64,000 bases of DNA from positions 1 to 64,000 of the forward strand of contig JANXQO010000027.1 of the NCBI GenBank assembly GCA_025353485.1. The letters are read 5' to 3'. Position 1 is the first letter of the stretch. Each line of letters opens with the position of its first letter. The DNA comes from Chitinophagales bacterium (GTDB lineage: Bacteria; Bacteroidota; Bacteroidia; Chitinophagales; Chitinophagaceae). Below, one piece after another: positions 1 through 7,750 of the stretch. The translations under genes and the position numbers were made by a program. The notes below the pieces were generated by a model. The model did no database searches. It worked only from the letters and a program-made list of their open reading frames with translations, and was not told the origin of the DNA.

Positions 1-54
1 CTTTAGCTGTGGGGCTACGATTTTTTTCTGCCTGCGCAGGGCAAACCCTAAAAA

Positions 55-135
55 TGTCAACCTTAATCAGGACGAATTATATTTGTAAACCTATATCAGG
101 ATTATTATTTAAAACTGTCAACTTATTTCAGGACG
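55..135. repeat. Three direct copies of an ~18-20 nt motif (TGTCAACCTTAATCAGGACG / TGTAAACCTATATCAGGA / TGTCAACTTATTTCAGGACG), possible IS21-type element end
   Basis: Motif at 55-74, 84-101 and 116-135; multiple short terminal direct repeats are typical of IS21-family ends. Confidence 0.5.
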
Positions 136-409
136 GGTCAATAAGCTGCAGTGAACTATTTTTAATAAAGACAAAACCTTCCCCTGTTTTTGTTTTCACC
201 ATTGCTGTGATATTTGTTTTTGGTGCGGTAAACTTTAGCCACTTCTTTAAATTATAAACTGTGGCTGCTATCAGCAGCATTTTATTGGCTGCTTTTATTC
301 CTCTTGCATTTAATCTTTTCATGCCTCTAAAATTTATCAGCGTTCCCCACACCGGTTCTACTGTGCTGAAATAGGTTTGGTGGCGGTTTTTGCCTTGCAT
401 GAATTGCAT
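128..409 (-). pseudogene. C-terminal remnant of an IS1182-like DDE transposase
   Basis: Translation STVEPVWGTLINFRGMKRLNARGIKAANKMLLIAATVYNLKKWLKF matches the conserved C-terminus of IS1182-like transposases; the catalytic domain is absent. Confidence 0.75.
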
Positions 410-580
410 ACGCTATTTTTTTACAAAAATCATACAATGACCAGGTAATTCACATAATGTGTATATTTATGGAACGTGAGTTTTTTCACAAACTCCCGTT
501 GGCAGCAAGCATTCTGACGACCCTGTAAACTCAAACAGACGACAATAAAAAATCAACTTTGACAAAAAAAATATACCGAT

Positions 581-994
581 ATGCGACAGTTATTTATCTT
601 AACATTCATTTGCTTAACCTTTGGTTGTGCAACGACAAAAAAGGCCTCACTTAGTTTAAATGTTCTTAATGGTAGTTGGACACCAACAAAGCAAGAAATT
701 GGTGGAAAGGATTTACCACCAGTTGTTTTCCAAAAACAGAAACTAATTATCAACGACAGCATATACACCTTTAGTGCAGAGAGTGTGGACAAGGGGACAT
801 TGATATATAAGAATGGACAAATGGATATTTACGGAAAGGAAGGTGTCAATACGGGCAAGCATCTTACTGCAATTTATAAACTTGACAATGAGAACCTAAC
901 AATTTGCTATAATCTTAAAGGCGACGGTTATCCATCTGATTTTGAAACAAAATCTAAGCCGACGCTTTTTCTTTCTGTGTTCAAAAAAGACTAA
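581..994 (+). CDS. TIGR03067-like domain lipoprotein
   Basis: Lipoprotein signal (LTFGCATTK); LNGSWTPTKQEIGGKDLP...LTICYNLKGDGYPSDFETK resembles the TIGR03067 signature. Confidence 0.6.
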   Translation: MRQLFILTFICLTFGCATTKKASLSLNVLNGSWTPTKQEIGGKDLPPVVFQKQKLIINDSIYTFSAESVDKGTLIYKNGQMDIYGKEGVNTGKHLTAIYKLDNENLTICYNLKGDGYPSDFETKSKPTLFLSVFKKD

Positions 995-1006
995 ACTAAA
1001 TACACA

Positions 1007-1285
1007 ATGGCAAAAAATAAAACCACACAAACTTCAATTAGTGTCGACGACTTCATTAGTGCCGTAAAAGATGAAACGAAGCGGAAGGACAGTTTTAGCC
1101 TTATCCAACTCATAAAAAAACAAACAGGACTTGAACCAAAAATGTGGGGGCCAAGTATTGTTGGTTTTGGAAGTCATCATTACAAATACGAAAGTGGACG
1201 AGAAGGCGACAGTCCAAATATTGCATTTTCGCTAAGAGCATCATCCATTTTTCTGCCCTTGTTGGTGTTCAATTTGGTTTTGTGA
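1007..1285 (+). pseudogene. Truncated DUF1801 (YdhG-like) protein
   Basis: N-terminal ~75 aa (KMWGPSIVGFGSHHYKYESGREGDSPNIAFS) is DUF1801-like; the C-terminal half is missing and the reading frame ends in unrelated residues. Confidence 0.65.
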
Positions 1286-1762
1286 AGGAGGTGCACCAAC
1301 AACTTTACAACGCAACCCAATGTGTAAGAAACCAAATTTATCTTCTTATGTTTCATAAAATTTAGGAGATAATATCTACATAAATTATTTGCAAGTCTTA
1401 TCGTTGGTGCGCTCTCATGCATTACCTTATTTAACGCTAACAACGGCGGGAATAAATATTAAAAATTTACAGCCCCGCCGCCATTCGATATCTAAAGCTC
1501 TACCGGATATTTTTATATTAAAACAACAGAAAAATAGTTACATAAAAAAAGAGAAACACTAATATGCATTCCCAATGTTTTGGATGAACTAAATAAAACA
1601 GTTACTTTGGAATTGTAATTAGCCCGACGCAACTAAACAACAAAAAAGAAAATAAAAATATTAGTAATGAATGAAGTTGAATGATGGATTCGCATTAATA
1701 AATAAACACAAAGGTTATCGCAACCTAAACAACACCTGTAGTTAAAACCAAATGTAATTACG

Positions 1763-3391
1763 ATGACAAAAGAAACTTCTTTTTTTAGTTATTCCAGGTC
1801 AGATTCAAATTTTGTACTCACACTGGCAAAAGATTTACGGAATGCAGGTGCCGACCTCTGGCTTGATCAGCTTGATATCAAAGCGGGTAGCCGCTGGGAT
1901 GCTTCTATTGAAGATGCATTAGGCTCAGCCTCACGCCTCATTGTTGTACTTTCTCCGGCATCCGTTGCATCCAATAATGTAATGGACGAAGTTTCCTATG
2001 CACTGGAGAGTAATAAAACCGTAATACCTGTGCTGTTAAGTGAATGTAAAGCACCTTTCAGGCTAAAGAGATTACAACATATTGATTTTACAGGAGACTA
2101 TCAAACAGCGCTGGATCAATTGCTTGAATTATTGGGATATACTGCCGGAAGTAACAAGAAAGCAGTTATACAAAAACAGGAACCGGAAGTTGATCCGGCC
2201 ATGATAAGTGAAGTAACTCCGGTTGATGAAAAAAAAAATATAGAAGAATCGGAAAGTAAATTATGGGAAGAAGCAAACAGGATAAACTCAATATCATCCT
2301 ACAAAAAATACCTGGATGAATCCATAATGGGTTTGCATAAAGAAAAAGCGCAGCAACTCATAAATAAATTAGCAGCCGAACAAAAGGATGAAGAAAATGA
2401 AACGCTGTTTTGGGAAAAGAGCAGGGCAAAAAATACACACATTGCATACAGGCAGTATGTAGGTAATTACCCTGATGGAAAATACAAATTAGACGCTTTA
2501 ACTGCTATTGATAAGATAGAGGAAACAGAAAAGAAAAAAGCCACAGAAACATTGCAACCGGAAAATTTCTCCGGTGCAATAGAAACAAAAAACACCAGTT
2601 CAAAAAAATATATTTTTATTGGCGTTGGAGTTATTATTTTAGTTGTTGGTATTTGGGGAATTATAAATATGCTATCAGGCAAATCGAAAGACAAAATTGT
2701 TGATAGTGCTATAAATCTTCAAAAAAACGACAACCCTAACAGCAATGCAAAAACAGATTCCATTGGCAACCCAGCTACAGATAATTATCCAGGTATTAAA
2801 ATCTCTAACCAGGTTTGGATGTTAAAAAATTTAGACGTTAATACTTACCGAAATGGTGATCCTGTTCCGCAGGTAGCTGACCAAACAGAATGGTCTACCC
2901 TTACAACCGGCGCCTGGTGCTGGTACAATAATGATTCAGCCACTTATGGGGCCACTTATGGAAAATTGTATAATTGGTATGCTGTAAATGACCCACGCGG
3001 TTTAGCCCCAAAGGGCTGGCACATTCCTTCCGAAAACGAAATGATGGCATTGATAAAGAGTATTGACCCGGGTGCAGGCATTGATGGGTATAGTAAATAT
3101 AGCAGTAACACCGCCGGAGGTGCATTGAAAGAAACAGGCACTTCACATTGGAAAAGCCCCAATACAGGCGCAACGAATAGTAGCGGATTAACCAGCCTTC
3201 CGAGTGGCAGGCGTGATGGAATTTATGGGTTTGATTACATTGGCAGGATCGGCTTTTTTTGGAGTAGTACAGAATATGAACCCCGAAAAACTTTCGCCAC
3301 TTATATGGAAATGCCGCGTACTTCAGCTTCTGTATCCATTGGCAACCCTCAAAAGATAGATGGGTATCCTGTGCGTTGTATTAAGGATTAA
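1763..3391 (+). CDS. TIR domain - repeat linker - single TM - FISUMP C-terminal domain protein
   Basis: N-term FFSYSRSDSNFVLTLAKDLRNAGADLWLDQLDIKAGSRW...LSPASVASNNVMDEVSYAL (TIR, candidate catalytic Glu in MDEV); TM IFIGVGVIILVVGIWGIINML; C-term ISNQVWMLKNLDVNTYRNGDPVP...GWHIPSENE...FFWSSTEY...GYPVRCIKD (FISUMP). Confidence 0.85.
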   Translation: MTKETSFFSYSRSDSNFVLTLAKDLRNAGADLWLDQLDIKAGSRWDASIEDALGSASRLIVVLSPASVASNNVMDEVSYALESNKTVIPVLLSECKAPFRLKRLQHIDFTGDYQTALDQLLELLGYTAGSNKKAVIQKQEPEVDPAMISEVTPVDEKKNIEESESKLWEEANRINSISSYKKYLDESIMGLHKEKAQQLINKLAAEQKDEENETLFWEKSRAKNTHIAYRQYVGNYPDGKYKLDALTAIDKIEETEKKKATETLQPENFSGAIETKNTSSKKYIFIGVGVIILVVGIWGIINMLSGKSKDKIVDSAINLQKNDNPNSNAKTDSIGNPATDNYPGIKISNQVWMLKNLDVNTYRNGDPVPQVADQTEWSTLTTGAWCWYNNDSATYGATYGKLYNWYAVNDPRGLAPKGWHIPSENEMMALIKSIDPGAGIDGYSKYSSNTAGGALKETGTSHWKSPNTGATNSSGLTSLPSGRRDGIYGFDYIGRIGFFWSSTEYEPRKTFATYMEMPRTSASVSIGNPQKIDGYPVRCIKD

Positions 3392-3475
3392 TAATTTGTC
3401 TTTTTAATGTAATTTTTTTTTAATCAGCGCAAAATGATAACAGCAAATGTTGCATTTTTTTCTATGAATATATTT

Positions 3476-4690
3476 CTATCTCCTGCTTGCAATAAGCAAA
3501 TTAAGGTCAGTGTATTTAAGATCGAAGCGCTGGCTTAAATGAAAATTAGTAAGCGATCCTTTAAACAAATAAATTCCGCTGCGGATATTTATCTTATGCC
3601 ATACAAGGTTCTCAAAGCCACCATCATCAGCCATCTCCAGCATAAGCGGCATTAACACATTGCTGATAGATTGTGATGCAGTACGAGCAAAGCCACTGGG
3701 AATATTAGGCACACAATAATGTATAACATCATATTTGCGAAACACAGGTTTTTCATGTGTGGTGATCTGCGATGTTTCAAAGCAGCCACCATGGTCAATA
3801 CTTACGTCAACTATTACTGTTCCCGGACGCATCCTGCTTACCATGTCTTCGGTAACAACAACCGGCGTTCTTCCTCCTGAAGATGACAATGCGCCTACAG
3901 CAACATCGCAGGTTTTTAATTGTTTGCCTAAAATAGTGGGCTCTATCACTGAAGTATATAAACGCATTCCGATATTGTTTTGCAATCTTTTTAAACGGTA
4001 AATACTGTTGTCAAATATTTTTACGCTTGCGCCCATTGCCAGGGCTGTTCTTGCTGCATACTCACCAACAATTCCTGCGCCTATGATAATTACTTTTGTA
4101 GGCGGAATACCCGAGATACCTCCCACCAAAACTCCTTTACCATTATTTGCATTACTTAAGTATTGACCGGCTATCAGCATTACTGCACTGCCTGCAATTT
4201 CACTCATGCTGCGTACAATGGGGTTGTGGCCGCTGTCGTCTTTCAAATTTTCAAAACTTAATGCAGTAATCTTTTTCTCCATCATCTTCTCCAGAATTTC
4301 CTGCTTCATTACGGTAAGGTGGATAGGAGAAATAATGAATTGATTAGGCTTTAGTAAATCAATTTCATGTTCACTAACAGGGGCGCTTTTTACAAGAATA
4401 TCACAATCAAAAACTTCTTTTTTAGAATGAACAATTTTTGCGCCTGCTTCACTGTAATCATGATCTGAATAGCTGGCGCCTTCGCCTGCCTTGCTTTCCA
4501 TTACTACACTATGACCATTATTGGTTAGCACTGATACGGCATCCGGTGACAGCGCTACACGGTTTTCCTGAAAAGAAGTTTCTTTAGGAATGCCAATGTA
4601 CAATTCCACGCCTTTCGGCTTTACGTCCAGCGTTTCTTCCATCGTTTCATAAGTAAATGATGGAGATACAAAAGGTTTTGATACAGACAT
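3476..4690 (-). CDS. ald: Alanine dehydrogenase
   Basis: IGIPKETSFQENRVALSPDAV...; central Rossmann motif VIIIGAGIVGEYAARTALAMGASVKIFD. Confidence 0.9.
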   Translation of the reverse strand: MSVSKPFVSPSFTYETMEETLDVKPKGVELYIGIPKETSFQENRVALSPDAVSVLTNNGHSVVMESKAGEGASYSDHDYSEAGAKIVHSKKEVFDCDILVKSAPVSEHEIDLLKPNQFIISPIHLTVMKQEILEKMMEKKITALSFENLKDDSGHNPIVRSMSEIAGSAVMLIAGQYLSNANNGKGVLVGGISGIPPTKVIIIGAGIVGEYAARTALAMGASVKIFDNSIYRLKRLQNNIGMRLYTSVIEPTILGKQLKTCDVAVGALSSSGGRTPVVVTEDMVSRMRPGTVIVDVSIDHGGCFETSQITTHEKPVFRKYDVIHYCVPNIPSGFARTASQSISNVLMPLMLEMADDGGFENLVWHKINIRSGIYLFKGSLTNFHLSQRFDLKYTDLNLLIASRR

Positions 4691-4732
4691 GATAAATGAT
4701 TACTATTGAAATTAAGAATTATAAATGAATTG

Positions 4733-5149
4733 CTATGATGGAAGTTTGCACATTAGTTTTCTTTTCCTTTCACTAATTGTATCAATAAACACATTTACCC
4801 TGTCAGCCGGTAACATACAAACTCTTTCGGGCCATTCAATAAAACATAAATCGCCGCTGTAAATACATTCTTCAACACCTGCACTAACGGCTTCTTCATT
4901 ATCTTTTATGCGATAGAGATCAATATGGAAAATACTTTTATTGTTTGCAGTTGTATATTGGTTAATGATTGAAAAGGTAGGGCTGGAAACATTTTCTTTT
5001 ACACCAAGTTGTTTGCATATAGCTTTGATAAATGTGGTTTTACCGGCACCAAGGTTTCCATGAAAAGCAACCACTGTTCTATCTTTTAAAAAATGAATAA
5101 ACTCCTCCGCAGCAATTTCAATATCAGCTAAACTAAAAATTAACTCCAT
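4733..5149 (-). CDS. tsaE: tRNA threonylcarbamoyladenosine biosynthesis ATPase TsaE
   Basis: GNLGAGKTTFIKAICKQLGV...VSSPTFSIINQY...HIDLYRI...FIEWPERV. Confidence 0.93.
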   Translation of the reverse strand: MELIFSLADIEIAAEEFIHFLKDRTVVAFHGNLGAGKTTFIKAICKQLGVKENVSSPTFSIINQYTTANNKSIFHIDLYRIKDNEEAVSAGVEECIYSGDLCFIEWPERVCMLPADRVNVFIDTISERKRKLMCKLPS

Positions 5150-5249
5150 GTTGCAAAGATAATTTCCATGATTAGCAAATGATTAATTTTTTGCGACATT
5201 AAATTTGTATTGGTAAAATGGCAATCCTGTTAATCATATAAACCTACTC

Positions 5250-5310
5250 AAATCGTGGTTCAGACAAAAGAAAAAATTGAATGGAAAATTGAAGGGATGA
5301 CCTGTTCAAA
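5250..5310 (+). pseudogene. Duplicated, truncated 5' end of the copper ATPase gene
   Basis: ~61 bp nearly identical to 5436-5496 (one mismatch); reads VVQTKEKIEWKIEGMTCSK then LSEP*. Confidence 0.85.
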
Positions 5311-5311
5311 A

Positions 5312-5453
5312 TTGTCTGAACCATGATTTATGGGATTAAATGATTATTGGGATTCAGAACATCAGCTTAAAATTTATAACCTATACATGAAGAGTGTATT
5401 GAATTTATTTTTCTTGTTAATCTTATAATCTACCCAAATCGTGGTTCAGACAA
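5312..5453. repeat. ~142 bp imperfect-palindromic repeat element with 18 bp terminal inverted repeats
   Basis: TTGTCTGAACCATGATTT (5312-5329) vs AAATCGTGGTTCAGACAA (5436-5453), 17/18 complementary; second full copy at 35978-36109. Confidence 0.85.
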
Positions 5454-7666
5454 AAGAAAAAATTGAATGGAAGATTGAAGGGATGACCTGTTCAAACTGT
5501 GCCTTAACTATATCCAAATATTTGAAAAAAGAAGGCCTGAAGGATATATCCATAAATGTTATTGATGGTGACCTAAGTTTTGTTCCGGGTGAAAATGGTC
5601 CCGATAGCTATCGGGAGCAAGAAATAAAAAAAGGAATTGAGGGCTTAGGTTATAGAGTAACTGACGGACAACCCGCAACTGCCAACCGACAACAATTCTT
5701 AAAAACTCCACTACAAAAATTTTGGTTTTGTTTTCCTTTCACTTTCGTGTTGATGCTGCACATGCTGCCATGGCATCCCGATAGCTATCGGGATTTTTTA
5801 ATGAACCCATGGATACAGTTTGCATTATGCCTGCCCGTGTTTGTTGTAGGTATGCAATATTTTGGAACAAGCGCTGTAAAAAGTATTCGTAACGGGATGC
5901 CTAATATGAATGTTCTCATCGCAATGGGAGCCGCTGCAGCATTTGTTTACAGCCTTATTGCCCAACTAATGAATTTAGGTACAGAACATTTATATTATGA
6001 ATCTGCATCTACAATTATAACACTTGTTTTTTTAGGTTACTGGATGGAAGATGCTTCCATTGCAACAACTCAAAAAGCATTAAGATCATTATCTGCGGAG
6101 CAAAAAGTAATGGCTAATATGATTGCTTTTGATGATGAACACAAAGAGCAAATTTTTTCTGTAGAGAATTCACAGTTAAGAGTTGGCGATCTTGTTTTAA
6201 TAAAAACAGGGGAGCATGTACCCACAGACTGTAAAATTTTATGGGGTGAATGCAGCGTTAATGAATCTATTTTAACCGGTGAAAGTATGCCGTTGCAAAA
6301 GCAGGCAAAAGATAGTTTGATCGGTGGAAGTATTGTAGAGAACGGCACCGTAAAAGCACAGGTAACTGCTGTTGGAAGAGAAACTATTCTTTCAAAAATT
6401 GTTGATCTCGCCAAACAGGCACAGTCTGAGAAACCACCTATTCAGCAGCTGGCTGATAAAATAAGCGGAATATTTGTACCTGCCGTTTTAATTATTTCTG
6501 CACTTACCTTCTTACTTAATTATTTTCTTTTTCATATTCCATTTGATAACTCATTAATGAGAAGCATAGCAGTGCTGGTAATTTCCTGCCCGTGTGCAAT
6601 GGGCCTTGCTACGCCTGCTGCTATTGCTGTTGGCTTAGGAAGAGCAGCAAAGAATGGTATTCTTTTTAAAGATGCAAAAAGCCTTGAATTATTTAAAAAT
6701 ATTAAGCAGATAGTTTTTGATAAAACAGGAACATTGACCACAGGGAAATTTATAATTGGCAATTGGCAATATACAATTGGCAATGAAGAAAATTTTAAAA
6801 AAGTTTGTTATTCCCTTGAAAAGTTTTCTAATCATCCAATCGCAAAAACAATAACAAAGGAATGGAAAACAAAAGATGAAATAAAATGGAAAAAGATTGA
6901 GGAGATAAAAGGAATTGGTATGAAAGCCATTGATAAGGAGGATAATAAATATTTAATAGGCTCTTATAAAATTGCAGAAAATATTTCCAGAGAAAAAGAT
7001 CAAATGGTCGGTGAAGACACCGGCCATGGCGGACTTCCACGGTTGGTGTCCTCACCAACCGCTACTGAGAGGGAAAACCATAGCATCTATCTTTTAAAAA
7101 ATAATGAATTATTAGGATGGATAGATGTAAAAGATGAGATTAGAACAGAAGCGAAGGAGGTTGTAAATTATTTCAGATCAAAAGGAATTAAAACTTATTT
7201 ACTAAGTGGTGATAGTACCGGCAAGTGTAAACAAATTGCAAATACATTAGGTATTGATGAATTTTATGCAGAGCAAACACCGGAACAAAAGCTTGAAATA
7301 ATAAGCAAACTAAATTCAACATCACCTGCCGCAATGATCGGTGATGGAATTAATGATGCAGCAGCGCTTGCAAAAGCAACGATAGGAATTTCGTTAAGCG
7401 ATGCGTCTGATATTGCAAGACAACATTCACAAGTGATTTTAATGAATAGAGGTTTACAGAATTTACCAATGGCATTGGGTTTGGGAAAGCATACATTCAT
7501 CACCATAAAACAAAATCTCTTCTGGGCATTTTTTTATAATGTTATTGCAATACCCATAGCGGCTTTAGGTTTTCTCACTCCCGGCATAGCAGCACTGGCT
7601 ATGGGTTTCAGCGATGTAATTCTTGCTGCCAATTCTGTAAGATTAAGATGGAAGAAAGTTATGTAA
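5441..7666 (+). CDS. copA: Copper/heavy-metal translocating P-type ATPase
   Basis: HMA motif GMTCSNC, ISCPCAMGLATPAA, VFDKTGTLTTGKF, MIGDGINDAAAL; GTG start; several in-frame repeat insertions. Confidence 0.93.
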   Translation: MVQTKEKIEWKIEGMTCSNCALTISKYLKKEGLKDISINVIDGDLSFVPGENGPDSYREQEIKKGIEGLGYRVTDGQPATANRQQFLKTPLQKFWFCFPFTFVLMLHMLPWHPDSYRDFLMNPWIQFALCLPVFVVGMQYFGTSAVKSIRNGMPNMNVLIAMGAAAAFVYSLIAQLMNLGTEHLYYESASTIITLVFLGYWMEDASIATTQKALRSLSAEQKVMANMIAFDDEHKEQIFSVENSQLRVGDLVLIKTGEHVPTDCKILWGECSVNESILTGESMPLQKQAKDSLIGGSIVENGTVKAQVTAVGRETILSKIVDLAKQAQSEKPPIQQLADKISGIFVPAVLIISALTFLLNYFLFHIPFDNSLMRSIAVLVISCPCAMGLATPAAIAVGLGRAAKNGILFKDAKSLELFKNIKQIVFDKTGTLTTGKFIIGNWQYTIGNEENFKKVCYSLEKFSNHPIAKTITKEWKTKDEIKWKKIEEIKGIGMKAIDKEDNKYLIGSYKIAENISREKDQMVGEDTGHGGLPRLVSSPTATERENHSIYLLKNNELLGWIDVKDEIRTEAKEVVNYFRSKGIKTYLLSGDSTGKCKQIANTLGIDEFYAEQTPEQKLEIISKLNSTSPAAMIGDGINDAAALAKATIGISLSDASDIARQHSQVILMNRGLQNLPMALGLGKHTFITIKQNLFWAFFYNVIAIPIAALGFLTPGIAALAMGFSDVILAANSVRLRWKKVM

Positions 7667-7750
7667 ACTTTGCTCCCATCCTGTACCTAAAATTTATTTT
7701 ACAATAATTCAATGTTTAAATAATTATGTCATAGAATTCAGTATCATTAA

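Noticed and set aside
9-257. 82-aa plus-strand ORF as a gene
   Set aside because: It spans the terminal-repeat motifs and overlaps the antisense transposase remnant; no protein-like pattern.
1144-1443. Alternative short ORFs (1144..1365 +, 1180..1443 -) as genes
   Set aside because: Out of frame with the DUF1801-like reading and without recognisable domains; more likely by-products of the truncated gene.
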